A stretch of 64,000 bases of DNA from CAZSSH01 sp964609825 (GTDB lineage Bacteria > Verrucomicrobiota > Lentisphaeria > Victivallales > Victivallaceae): NCBI GenBank assembly GCA_964609825.1, contig CAZSSH010000009.1, positions 310,001-374,000 on the forward strand, written 5' to 3'. The notes below the pieces were generated by a model. That model was not told where the DNA came from. It saw only the letters and a program-made list of their open reading frames with translations, and did no database searches. Every line of letters begins with the position of its first letter. Position 1 is the stretch's first letter. The position numbers and the translations under genes are program-made. Shown here one piece after another: positions 33,023 through 41,391 of this stretch.

Positions 33023-36000
33023 ATGAAACGACAGATTTTAGCCGTGGTATTGAGTTCTTTCGGCGTTTTGGCCGCCGTCGAATTTGACCGCTTTGAGGAT
33101 TTGAAGGCGCCGGTCTTGTTTCCGCGCAACGCCGAGGTAAAAGTCGACCAATACGGCAACTACACCCTCAATGGTCGCCCCCGTTTTTTGCTGGGAGCTC
33201 AAATCCCCAACAAAATCGTCGGCAGCATGGCGCCGACGGCCGGGTATCCGACGGATTTGAAGTGGCTTTATGAGGAGGTCATCAATTATCAAAACGCCCA
33301 GCGCGTCGGTTTTGACACGTTGAGCTACTTTGCCTCCGAGGGTTGGGTTAAGGAGTATAAAAAGGACTATACGAGCTTTTTATTTGACGCTGAAACGATC
33401 CGGGCTCTTGATAAAGTCCGGCGCGAGTGCGGATTGCCGTTGCAAGTTGATTACACTTGCGCCCCGTGGTCGCACGGCATGTTTCTCTCGATGCAGCACA
33501 AAAAGGAAATCAACTTCCCGGAGAGCGTGTTCAACACCCGCGGCGAAATGAGCGACAGCAACCACTGGGTGCCTTACAGCATCAATGATCCGGCCGGGCG
33601 CGAATTGTATCTTAAAATGTGGAGCTTTGGCGCATTGGAGCTTAAAAATTCGGGCGGCAAAGCATTGATGTATGAGCTCTTTAATGAGCCCGCCTACCAC
33701 GACCCGAGTCCGGTCAACCGCCGGATGTTTCAGATATTTCTCCAGGAGCGTTACCGGAGCGTCAGTGCTTTAAACGCGGTATGGGGAAAATCCTATGCGA
33801 GTTTTGACGAAGCGGTCGCCTTTAACGACCGCACCGATTGCCCGGGGCTGTATGTAGACTGGTCCAAATTTATGGAAAAGAGCTTTTTGTCGCTGTGTGA
33901 GGAGGGGATGAAGGCGATCCGCGAGATCGACCCCGAGGCACGCTTTTGCGTCCAGCTGGGCGGGGCCGACGGCTACCGCACCATCAGTAAAAATCATGTC
34001 AATTATTGGGATATCGCGCAAACGATGCAGACGGTTTCGACCCCGACGGGGGGCGGTACCTTTATCGAGCAGGGCGGCGCGACGTCACCTACTGCACAAG
34101 TAATTGACAACCAGTTTCCCTCGAGTTCGACCCGGGAAAACTTGCTGATGCGCCGGTTTATCCGCTCGTTGGCGGCCGGGAAACCGATCCACGACGGCGA
34201 AACCTACTCCGGGCGCGACTATGATGCATTGCATGCCATTTTGTGGCAGCAGCTGGTCCGGGGCGGCAATGCCAATTATTTGTTTTTGTGGTGCAAACGC
34301 GCGTGGGACGAGCGCTGGAAACCCGCCGGGTCCGAGGAGGGCGGGCGGCGCTTGGCCGAGCTGATGCCGTTTCATATCCTCAACCCGTGGGCGTTTCCGA
34401 CTGACGGGATCAAAGCGGTGATGGACGTCAAAAAAGAGATGTTAAGCGTGGACGATATCTTTGTCCCGCGCCAGAATTACGCCGCGCCGCAAGTTGGATT
34501 ATTATTCAGTTACGCAAGCGAGCGTTATGCGCCGAGTGTCGGCGAGCGCCGCCCAAATGAAATCCGCAACTTTGACGCCGCCTTGGAGTTTCTCCATTAT
34601 CCTTTCGGTGTCGTTTTTGAGGAGCAATTACAGGGCGACTTGCAACATTACCGGCTGATCTTCGCCGCCGGAGTCCGCAATCTCGCGCCGGGGAGCCGCG
34701 AAAAATTGATTGCTTATGTCAAAAACGGCGGCACTCTGGTCGCCGCTTTGGCTCCGATGCAGGAGGATGAGTACGGAAAAAAGCTCCCGACCGCCGACTG
34801 GTTTGACTTTACACTTGCCGCCGTGGCCGAAAAGTCCGGCATTTTAAGCGGTAAATTTGCCGAAACCGCCCGGCTTCCCGGTCCGGTCAAGGCCCGGCAA
34901 AATCTCGTACCGCAACCGTTGTCCGCCGACTGGGAAGTCGTCGCCGCCTTGGACAATACCCCCGCCGTCGTCCGCAAAAAGCTGGGCAAGGGGTATCTTT
35001 ATTTTATCGCCTCGCAGCAGGCGGATTACCACTTGGCGGCGTTGGTTGAGCGCATCGCCGCTGCCGGTCAGGCGCGGCCGCTGGCGGCGCTGACGCCGGA
35101 CCAATCCTCCGAGCTTTTGCCCAATGTCGAGATGCACCGCTTTGATTTCGGGGACTTGCACGGCTACTATTTGTTTAACTTTGACAATTATCCCAAGCTC
35201 GGCGTTTTGACTACCGGCGATGATACTTTGATCGATCCCTTGACCAAACAAGCGTATCCGGCCGGACGCATTTTGCTCCCGCCCAAAAAGGTTAAAATTT
35301 TGGTGAGCGGCCCGGCGGCGGCAGTCGCCAAACGCTTCGGCAAGGTTGCGCCGGAAACGGCCGATTTATTAAAGACCCAATATGCCGAAGCCGTCAGCAA
35401 GGCGCAGCAAAGCGCGGTCAAAACCTCGAGTCAAGTGATGTATCAACCGGATATGAAGTACACCCGCACCTTGGATTTGCGGCCGTGGTGCAACCGCGGC
35501 TTTATGGACTCTGTCGCCGGCGACGGTCAGGGCGGCTGGACCGATCAGGGTGCGGATAATTCCTTGGACAGCGTCCCGTGGGGGCCGCAGATTTTGTGCG
35601 GCGTTCCGGCGGATTTGCTCCGTTTTGACGAGGTGGAAAACAAAACTTGCCTCGTCCTCGCCTCCAGGCATCTGCGCCCCGGTTTCGGCGCCGATAAGGC
35701 CGAAAACATCCCGGTCAACCAATTGGTCAAACGGTTCTACTTCTTTCACACCGCCGCCTGGAGCGCGACCGGGGCCAAGGCTCTCGACTACCGCATCCAT
35801 TACACCGACGGCACAACGGTGACCGTCCCCGTGGTTTCCGGGCGCGACATCGGCGACTGGTGGCTCGACCGCGGCGACAATGCGTTGCTCCGCAAACAAG
35901 CGGCGTTTAAAAACTCGCTCAACCGCGGTTTTTACATCATGAGTTGGAGCAACCCATTCCCCATGCGCGAAGTCAAATCGCTGGACATTGTGAGCGCCAA

Positions 36001-37027
36001 CGGCGACGTGATTCCGGTAGTGGTGGCGATCACGGTCGAGGGGCTTGATCCGGCGGCGTCAACGGTGGATTATCCGCTGGCCGATCTCGCCGGGCGCGGC
36101 TGGCTCGGCTGCTCGCCCAAGTGGGACAACAAAGTTTTGAAAACGGTGTTCGGCGCCGAAGTCAAAGACTGGTGCGGAGTGGAGATTTCTTTCCCCGCCG
36201 ATCTTGCCATCAAGCTTGACAAGGCTGGGATTGCGCAAAGCAGTTTGTGTTTTGAGGTCAACTCCTTGGCCGACGTCTGGGGCAAGACCGCAGGAGGACA
36301 ATCGTTTCAACTCTATTTTACCATTGACAGCGGCAAAGAAAAGACTTCGGAAAAAGTGCGGCTCGGAAGTTATCTTGAGGGCAAAGTAATTGACGCCGAC
36401 CCGGCGACGGCGCAAGCGGTCAACATTCCTTTAACGGTATTTTTCCCCAACGGCGTTTCCGGGCGGATTGCCGGGCTCGCCTTGCAGTTTACCGGGATTG
36501 CTCCCGAGGCGGGGGTGGCGCTCAGCAACCTTCGGCTGGAGCTCCCCGCCAAAGCTTTGAAGATGCCGCAAGTTAAAATTACTTCCACGGTGTTGGACTG
36601 GCAGACCCAACCGATCAACGAAGTCACCCTCTCCGGCACGGCGCAGGATTTGCAAGTGGTGTTGAAACCCGGCGGCGGCAACTGGGCCGGGGTTCAGCTC
36701 AACGCGCCCGTTGGCGGCGAATTCAAAGTTGCGCCCGAGCTTGCTGCCGATTCCTTTTTGGTGTTTGATTTGGGCGCTTCCGCCGGTTTGCCGCTGCAAG
36801 TGGGGTTGGTGGATCAAAATAATCAAACCTCCATGCGCCGTTACCTGGAGGATTACGGCAAGCGCCCGGCTGCCGTCGATGACCCGTTGACGCTGGCAAT
36901 TCCGGTCAAAGATTTTAAGAGCGCCGGGGACACGGTAAAAGCGCTGGTTTTCCAGGTCCGCGGCAAAGCGGACGCGGGTGCATTCACCTTGCGCAATCTT
37001 CGCTTTGAGCTGCGGCAAAAAGAGTGA
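33023..37027 (+). CDS. very large secreted GH42-like clan GH-A glycoside hydrolase
   Basis: 1334 residues with signal peptide MKRQILAVVLSSFGVLAA. The barrel (about 45-460) has the acid/base Glu in ALMYELFNEPAYHDP (~220) and the nucleophile Glu in KPIHDGETYSGRD (~390), the clan GH-A layout of beta-galactosidase-type GH42. A Rossmann-like domain follows (VGLLFSYASERYAPSVG, YRLIFAAGVRNLAPGSREKL, VKNGGTLVAALAP), as in the GH42 trimerisation domain. The last ~500 residues are beta-rich modules that look like carbohydrate-binding domains (LRLELPAKAL, NLRFELRQKE). ATG 33023 is chosen for the signal peptide. Last gene of the second cassette. Confidence 0.82.
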   Translation: MKRQILAVVLSSFGVLAAVEFDRFEDLKAPVLFPRNAEVKVDQYGNYTLNGRPRFLLGAQIPNKIVGSMAPTAGYPTDLKWLYEEVINYQNAQRVGFDTLSYFASEGWVKEYKKDYTSFLFDAETIRALDKVRRECGLPLQVDYTCAPWSHGMFLSMQHKKEINFPESVFNTRGEMSDSNHWVPYSINDPAGRELYLKMWSFGALELKNSGGKALMYELFNEPAYHDPSPVNRRMFQIFLQERYRSVSALNAVWGKSYASFDEAVAFNDRTDCPGLYVDWSKFMEKSFLSLCEEGMKAIREIDPEARFCVQLGGADGYRTISKNHVNYWDIAQTMQTVSTPTGGGTFIEQGGATSPTAQVIDNQFPSSSTRENLLMRRFIRSLAAGKPIHDGETYSGRDYDALHAILWQQLVRGGNANYLFLWCKRAWDERWKPAGSEEGGRRLAELMPFHILNPWAFPTDGIKAVMDVKKEMLSVDDIFVPRQNYAAPQVGLLFSYASERYAPSVGERRPNEIRNFDAALEFLHYPFGVVFEEQLQGDLQHYRLIFAAGVRNLAPGSREKLIAYVKNGGTLVAALAPMQEDEYGKKLPTADWFDFTLAAVAEKSGILSGKFAETARLPGPVKARQNLVPQPLSADWEVVAALDNTPAVVRKKLGKGYLYFIASQQADYHLAALVERIAAAGQARPLAALTPDQSSELLPNVEMHRFDFGDLHGYYLFNFDNYPKLGVLTTGDDTLIDPLTKQAYPAGRILLPPKKVKILVSGPAAAVAKRFGKVAPETADLLKTQYAEAVSKAQQSAVKTSSQVMYQPDMKYTRTLDLRPWCNRGFMDSVAGDGQGGWTDQGADNSLDSVPWGPQILCGVPADLLRFDEVENKTCLVLASRHLRPGFGADKAENIPVNQLVKRFYFFHTAAWSATGAKALDYRIHYTDGTTVTVPVVSGRDIGDWWLDRGDNALLRKQAAFKNSLNRGFYIMSWSNPFPMREVKSLDIVSANGDVIPVVVAITVEGLDPAASTVDYPLADLAGRGWLGCSPKWDNKVLKTVFGAEVKDWCGVEISFPADLAIKLDKAGIAQSSLCFEVNSLADVWGKTAGGQSFQLYFTIDSGKEKTSEKVRLGSYLEGKVIDADPATAQAVNIPLTVFFPNGVSGRIAGLALQFTGIAPEAGVALSNLRLELPAKALKMPQVKITSTVLDWQTQPINEVTLSGTAQDLQVVLKPGGGNWAGVQLNAPVGGEFKVAPELAADSFLVFDLGASAGLPLQVGLVDQNNQTSMRRYLEDYGKRPAAVDDPLTLAIPVKDFKSAGDTVKALVFQVRGKADAGAFTLRNLRFELRQKE

Positions 37028-37042
37028 AGTCATTGATTTTGG

Positions 37043-37073
37043 CGCTCCGGTCAGCCTCGGAGCGTTATTTTTT
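37043..37073 (+). terminator. terminator of the second cassette
   Basis: CGCTCCG (37043-37049), 8-base loop, CGGAGCG (37058-37064), then TTATTTTTT. Confidence 0.85.
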
Positions 37074-37084
37074 GGTAAAAGCGT

Positions 37085-37112
37085 TTGATATTTAAACTTT
37101 ATCGATTATATT
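37085..37112 (+). promoter_or_regulatory. promoter of the small Cys/His protein gene
   Basis: TTGATA (37085-37090), 16 bases, TATATT (37107-37112). Confidence 0.6.
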
Positions 37113-37144
37113 GATATTTCGTTATCACCTTTTACGGAGTGCGG

Positions 37145-37489
37145 ATGAGGAAAAGTTTCAGTTACCGTTTGCTTTCGCTGCTGCTCGGCATCTTGATGCT
37201 GGGCAGTGTTTCCTTGCACGCGTTGTTTCACCGGCACTGCTCCGAGTCCGACTTGGTCATCAGCTCCGCTGCGGTGTCGGCAATCACTGTTGCCGATGAT
37301 GCGGCGGTGCTTGACCGTTATGACGGTTTTTGCCAGTACTGCGCCGGGGTGTATGCGATTGACTGCCCGGTATCGGCCATCGCGCTGGCGATTGTTTTTG
37401 TCCTTGCGTCCGTTTTGGTGACGGACTTTCGTATCCCCTTCTTTGCCTGCCGGCATTTGCCGCCGGTGCGCGCTCCTCCGCTTTTCTGA
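37145..37489 (+). CDS. small membrane/exported Cys-His protein, DUF2946-like
   Basis: 114 residues. An N-terminal hydrophobic segment (LLSLLLGILMLGSVSLHALFHRHC) ends in a His/Cys cluster, a middle DGFCQYCAGVYAIDCP gives a C-x-x-C, a second hydrophobic helix follows, and the chain ends HLPPVRAPPLF. The HALFH-then-CxxC-then-RAPP order is that of DUF2946 proteins, which often lie near copper or other metal genes. No such gene is nearby. ATG 37145 is favoured over an in-frame GTG at 37139 because GGAG lies ten bases upstream. It has its own promoter and terminator. Confidence 0.6.
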   Translation: MRKSFSYRLLSLLLGILMLGSVSLHALFHRHCSESDLVISSAAVSAITVADDAAVLDRYDGFCQYCAGVYAIDCPVSAIALAIVFVLASVLVTDFRIPFFACRHLPPVRAPPLF

Positions 37490-37516
37490 TTTTCGATTTA
37501 AAAATGCACACTCATT

Positions 37517-37550
37517 CACCGGTACGACAGCGATTGTCGCACCGGTGTTT
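37517..37550 (+). terminator. terminator after the small Cys/His protein gene
   Basis: CACCGGTACGACA-GCGAT-TGTCGCACCGGTG (37517-37547), 13-bp stem with one mismatch, then TTT. Confidence 0.65.
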
Positions 37551-37592
37551 GATCTTCTCTCATTTTGATTGACAATTCAGGAAAAAACATTT

Positions 37593-38357
37593 ATGAAGAA
37601 ATATTTTACTTTGATCGAACTTTTGGTGGTGATTGCCATCATCGCCATTTTGGCCGGGATGCTGCTCCCTGCCTTAAATAAAGCCCGCGGTAAAGCCAAG
37701 ACCACCAGCTGCCTCAATAACTTGCGCCAGTGCGGCCTGGCGATGAATTTCTACTGCGATGCGTGGAAAGGGCTTTACCCGGTCGTCCACGGCGGCAGTT
37801 ATGACAACGTCCAGGAGCTCGACCCCGAGCCCCAGTGGTACGGTTATTTGTCCAATTACGGTTTGGAAACCAAACATTTGCGCTGTCCGGAGGACCCGGC
37901 GGTGTTTTCCAACTTTGTCGAGCACTCCGAGTGTGACGACTATGCCAACATCCCCGATCATACCCCCGCTTACGATCCCTCCAAAGATTGGTGGCAGGCA
38001 CGGCAGAGCTACATGAATAATGCAATGACCACCTTTAATAAAAAGCGCGATCAATTGCGTCATGCCGGGTTCTACATCATTTTAGCCGAGCGCGGCGGCG
38101 ACAACGCGACCAACAGCGATGACCGCAATGCCTTGTATCACCAGTGCTACCACGCCATGAAGCCGATCGGCGACTGGGAGGGGCACATCGAGAAAAAACG
38201 TCATGCCGACGCCGCCAATTATTTGTTTGCCGACGGTCATGCCGCAACACATCGTTTTGAGGAAACCATCGGGAGCAAGACCGACTCGACCGCCGGACGG
38301 CAGGCCAATCACCATTTTATTATGGAGTGGGGCGGTGACAAATATTATTCAGAGTAA
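37593..38357 (+). CDS. prepilin-like protein, stand-alone
   Basis: 254 residues: MKKYFTLIELLVVIAIIAIL, LNKARGKAKTTSCLNNLRQCG, a globular part with LRCPEDPAVFSNF, many Trp/His, and KRHADAANYLFADGHAATH. Residue before FTLIE is Tyr. Start 37593 is set by AGGAAAAAA. No GH or regulator accompanies this copy; I see no convincing promoter between the preceding terminator and the start. Ends before a bidirectional terminator. Confidence 0.86.
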   Translation: MKKYFTLIELLVVIAIIAILAGMLLPALNKARGKAKTTSCLNNLRQCGLAMNFYCDAWKGLYPVVHGGSYDNVQELDPEPQWYGYLSNYGLETKHLRCPEDPAVFSNFVEHSECDDYANIPDHTPAYDPSKDWWQARQSYMNNAMTTFNKKRDQLRHAGFYIILAERGGDNATNSDDRNALYHQCYHAMKPIGDWEGHIEKKRHADAANYLFADGHAATHRFEETIGSKTDSTAGRQANHHFIMEWGGDKYYSE

Positions 38358-38370
38358 GACAACAGTACAC

Positions 38371-38404
38371 AAAAAAGCCGCCGGGGTTGACCGGCGGCAT
38401 TTTT
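38371..38404. terminator. bidirectional terminator
   Basis: GCCGCCGG (38377-38384), 6 bases, CCGGCGGC (38391-38398), with A6 before and TTTTT after. It serves the prepilin-like gene from the left and the ten-gene operon from the right. Confidence 0.9.
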
Positions 38405-38416
38405 GTGCGCAAAGAA

Positions 38417-38845
38417 TTACGCTTCTTTGGCCTCAAGGCGCTTGATGATTTTGGCCGCGACAGTGGCGCGCTCGTCATTGTTGGCGTATTCAAGCTGCCG
38501 CCAGTTCCAGTGAAACTGGTCGTCAACCTTGCGCGGCACCACATGCAAATGCGCATGCATCACCACTTGACCGGCCGGGGTGCCGTCGGCCAAGTGGAGG
38601 TTAAAACCCTCGTACTCAAGCTCGCGCTTGAGCGCGATGCCGATGCGGCTGCCGATGTGAAACATCCGGCCCGCGACCTTTTCAGGTATGGTCGCCGAGG
38701 AGGTATGGTGCTCTTTGGGGATAATCAACGCGTGGCCGAAGTTGATGGGACCGATGTCGAGAAACGCAAAGACGAGCTCATCTTCGTAAATTTTGGTCGC
38801 GGGGATTTCTCCCGCGATGATTTTGCAAAAAATACAGTTGGACAT
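38417..38845 (-). CDS. HIT-family nucleotide-binding hydrolase
   Basis: 142 residues. CIFCKIIAGEIPATKIYEDE at the start and the triad motif HAHLHVVPR near residue 102 identify a bacterial HinT-like protein (purine nucleoside phosphoramidase group). A longer C-terminus (EYANNDERATVAAKIIKRLEAKEA) is slightly unusual. Last gene of the minus-strand run, 3 bases after trkA; no functional link to its neighbours is evident. Confidence 0.93.
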   Translation of the reverse strand: MSNCIFCKIIAGEIPATKIYEDELVFAFLDIGPINFGHALIIPKEHHTSSATIPEKVAGRMFHIGSRIGIALKRELEYEGFNLHLADGTPAGQVVMHAHLHVVPRKVDDQFHWNWRQLEYANNDERATVAAKIIKRLEAKEA

Positions 38846-38848
38846 AAA

Positions 38849-39502
38849 TTATTTTCCTTTAAACACATCAATGATTGATTTCTGGCTGCCGAAAACGGTC
38901 AGCTGGTCGCCCTTGTCGAGGATGGTGTCGGGGCTTAAAATCGACTCGGAGCTGCCGCCCGGCTTTTTCATCAGGAGTACGGTGATATTGAAGCGGTTGC
39001 GCAAATCCAGCTGCCGCATGGAGAAGCCGGCCATGCGCTCGGGCACAAACACTTCCGCAATCGCGGATCCTTTAAACTCAAACAAGTCGGTGATGTTGTC
39101 CAAAGAGAGCCGCCGCGACAAGCGCTCGGCCACGTCCTGCTCGGGCTGGATTACCTCATCGGCGCCCAGACGATACAAAATGCGCTCCTGAATAACCGTA
39201 TTGGCCTTGGCAATCACCTTGCGCGCGCCCTCCTGCTTGACCAAGGTCAATGCCAACACCTGATCCTCAAAGTGCGAGCTCATCCCGAGGATGATTGAGT
39301 CAAATTTTTTGACGTCAAGCTCGCGGATCACTTCCTCGTTGCTCACGTCGGCGACGATTGCCTCGGCGACTTTGTCGCGCAGATCGTCGATCTTTTGCTG
39401 GTCCATGTCAACCACGACCACCGTATTCTTTTTGCCCAGCTCCACCGCGAGCTTGGAGCCGAAAGAGCCCATCCCGAAAACCGCATAATTGTTGCCAGCC
39501 AT
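38849..39502 (-). CDS. TrkA/KtrA-type potassium channel gating subunit
   Basis: 217 residues: an RCK-N Rossmann domain (YAVFGMGSFGSKLAVELGKKNTVVVVDMD, DSIILGMSSHFEDQVLALT) and an RCK-C domain (~135-217, EVFVPERMAGFSMRQLDLR, GDQLTVFGSQKSI). It binds nucleotide on the cytoplasmic face and gates the TrkH/KtrB channel encoded immediately upstream. At this size it is KtrA-like (one RCK unit) rather than the double-length TrkA of E. coli. Start 39502 has AAGGAAAA. Confidence 0.93.
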   Translation of the reverse strand: MAGNNYAVFGMGSFGSKLAVELGKKNTVVVVDMDQQKIDDLRDKVAEAIVADVSNEEVIRELDVKKFDSIILGMSSHFEDQVLALTLVKQEGARKVIAKANTVIQERILYRLGADEVIQPEQDVAERLSRRLSLDNITDLFEFKGSAIAEVFVPERMAGFSMRQLDLRNRFNITVLLMKKPGGSSESILSPDTILDKGDQLTVFGSQKSIIDVFKGK

Positions 39503-39551
39503 AATATTTTTCCTTCCCGACAGCACTCGTTTGCCCGCAGGCGCCGGTGCG

Positions 39552-40859
39552 TCAACCTATAATGATTCTTTCTTCCGGATAACTCAAATGCGCCTTTTTT
39601 TCGCGCTGCATCAAAAAGAGCATGATCGTAAACGGCCCGACGCGGCCGATATACATCAATAAGATGACAAATAATTTGCCGGGCCCCGTGAGATCGTCAG
39701 TAAGTCCGAGCGTGAGACCGACCGTCGCCAGCGCCGACGCCGACTCAAAAAATGCGGTCATCATATCGTGGCAGGAGGGACTCAAAGTCTGGATCATAAT
39801 TGCGCCAAAGCAGCACAAAATAATAAACATGACGATGATGGAAAACGCCCGCAGTACATTGATGTAAGGGATTTTGCGTTTGTAAAGCAGGATATCCTGA
39901 TTGCCTTTAAAGGTGTTGACAATGGCGATAAAGGCCAATGCCACGGTACTGGTTTTCATCCCGCCCCCGGTGGATCCCGGCGAGGCGCCGATCAACATTA
40001 AAATAATCATCAAAGTGATGCTCTCATTGGACAATGTGGTCAAATCGACACTGTTGAACCCGGCGGTGCGGGCTGTGGTGGATTGAAAAAATGCATCGAT
40101 CCAACTCATCGGCACATGTCTGCCGTCATTGCTTGAAATCCACAGGAGCACCGTCCCGGCAACCAGCAAAATAAAGGTGGCGGACAAAATCAGTTTGGAG
40201 TGGACGCGCAGTTTGGTCTGCCGTTTTTGGAGGATCAGCACCAAGTCGTAAATCACATACACCCCCAAGCCGCCCAAAATGATCAAAGAAGCGATCGCCA
40301 GTTTGATATAGCTGCTTTGACTGACCATGCTGTCGTCAAACGGGCTGAATCCGGCGTTGCAAAATGCCGAAACCGCGTGAAAAAACGAGTACCAGACCGC
40401 TTGCAAAAAAGGATAATGTGCCATAAACCCGGGCAGCAAAATAAAAAATCCGATGGCTTCACTGATTACGGTATAGTGAATAATGGTTTTGGTAAAGGTC
40501 TCGGTGCTGCGCCACGAGACGTTTTCGCTGATGTTGGCAATCAGCATGGTGTCGCTGAATGACAAGCCGCGCCCGATCATCAGCAAAATCGAGGCGCTCA
40601 AGGTCATGATGCCGATCCCGCCCAACTGTACCAGCAGTAAAATCAAAAATTGGCCGAAAATGGTGAAATTGCTGGTCGGCACGGTCGACAGTCCGGTGAC
40701 GCACACGGCGCTGGTGGAGATAAACAATGAGTCAACCCAGCTCAAGACTCCCGCCTTATAAGCCCAAGGCAGTTTCAGCAACAGTGTCCCGGCGCCGATC
40801 AAGAGCGCAAAGGACAGCAAAAAAAGCGATTGACTTTTTCTGAAGATGCTGAAAATCAT
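39552..40859 (-). CDS. TrkH/KtrB-type potassium channel subunit
   Basis: 435 residues, about ten membrane segments in the four-repeat KtrB/TrkH fold. Selectivity-filter regions appear as STSAVCVTGLST, AVSAFCNAGFSPF, TTARTAGFNSVD and SALATVGLTLGLT, each around the conserved Gly. The intramembrane-loop motif GASPGSTGGGMKTST is present. It imports K+ with the adjacent gating subunit. ATG 40859 is preceded by AAGGATGG; it begins 4 bases after the lptE stop. Confidence 0.94.
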   Translation of the reverse strand: MIFSIFRKSQSLFLLSFALLIGAGTLLLKLPWAYKAGVLSWVDSLFISTSAVCVTGLSTVPTSNFTIFGQFLILLLVQLGGIGIMTLSASILLMIGRGLSFSDTMLIANISENVSWRSTETFTKTIIHYTVISEAIGFFILLPGFMAHYPFLQAVWYSFFHAVSAFCNAGFSPFDDSMVSQSSYIKLAIASLIILGGLGVYVIYDLVLILQKRQTKLRVHSKLILSATFILLVAGTVLLWISSNDGRHVPMSWIDAFFQSTTARTAGFNSVDLTTLSNESITLMIILMLIGASPGSTGGGMKTSTVALAFIAIVNTFKGNQDILLYKRKIPYINVLRAFSIIVMFIILCCFGAIMIQTLSPSCHDMMTAFFESASALATVGLTLGLTDDLTGPGKLFVILLMYIGRVGPFTIMLFLMQREKKAHLSYPEERIIIG

Positions 40860-40863
40860 AGGT

Positions 40864-41382
40864 TTACCATCCTTCGGTGACGCCCACCACCACTTTTTTG
40901 CTGGTGCGGTAAGCCGCCTGGCGAAGCCCGTAATTACGTCCTGTTTCCATATCCGGCCCGGTTTCAAAATCGGCATTGTCGGTGGCTGAGCGTTTGCTTA
41001 ACAACGGCTCGGCCCGGCCCGGAATGATGACCGTATACTCAATGGTGATGCTGACATTCCACTGATTGGGGACATTAAAGTCGCGGTTTTCCTGAGCAAT
41101 CGCCCAGCCGGACTCGGTGTAGGTGACATTGGTGACGCGGGCATAGATAATACAGTCGGCTTTGGTTTGATCGACGACTTTTAAGGAGCCGTCGACCATA
41201 AACGCTTCGCTCAAAAGCCCGCGGACTTGCGCCGCCACATTGTAATAAACGGTCTCATTGACCACCGGGGCGATGCCGATGGTTTTGACTTGCGGGTGCA
41301 TGATGCTGCCCATGTGGTAGCCGCAGCCGCCGGAAAGGCTTGCCATCGCCGCAATCAATAAAAATAGCACCAGTTTTTTCAT
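40864..41382 (-). CDS. lptE: LptE-like LPS-assembly lipoprotein
   Basis: 172 residues. Signal peptide with lipobox-like LSGGC (Cys ~20) followed by GYHMGS, then IGIAPVVNETVYYNVAAQVRGLLSEAF and RVTNVTYTE, the pattern of LptE (older names RlpB, DUF4136-like). LptE plugs the LptD barrel that inserts lipopolysaccharide in the outer membrane. The presence of kdsD and an MsbA-like exporter in the same run supports this. Confidence 0.83.
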   Translation of the reverse strand: MKKLVLFLLIAAMASLSGGCGYHMGSIMHPQVKTIGIAPVVNETVYYNVAAQVRGLLSEAFMVDGSLKVVDQTKADCIIYARVTNVTYTESGWAIAQENRDFNVPNQWNVSITIEYTVIIPGRAEPLLSKRSATDNADFETGPDMETGRNYGLRQAAYRTSKKVVVGVTEGW

Positions 41383-41391
41383 ATCGACTCT

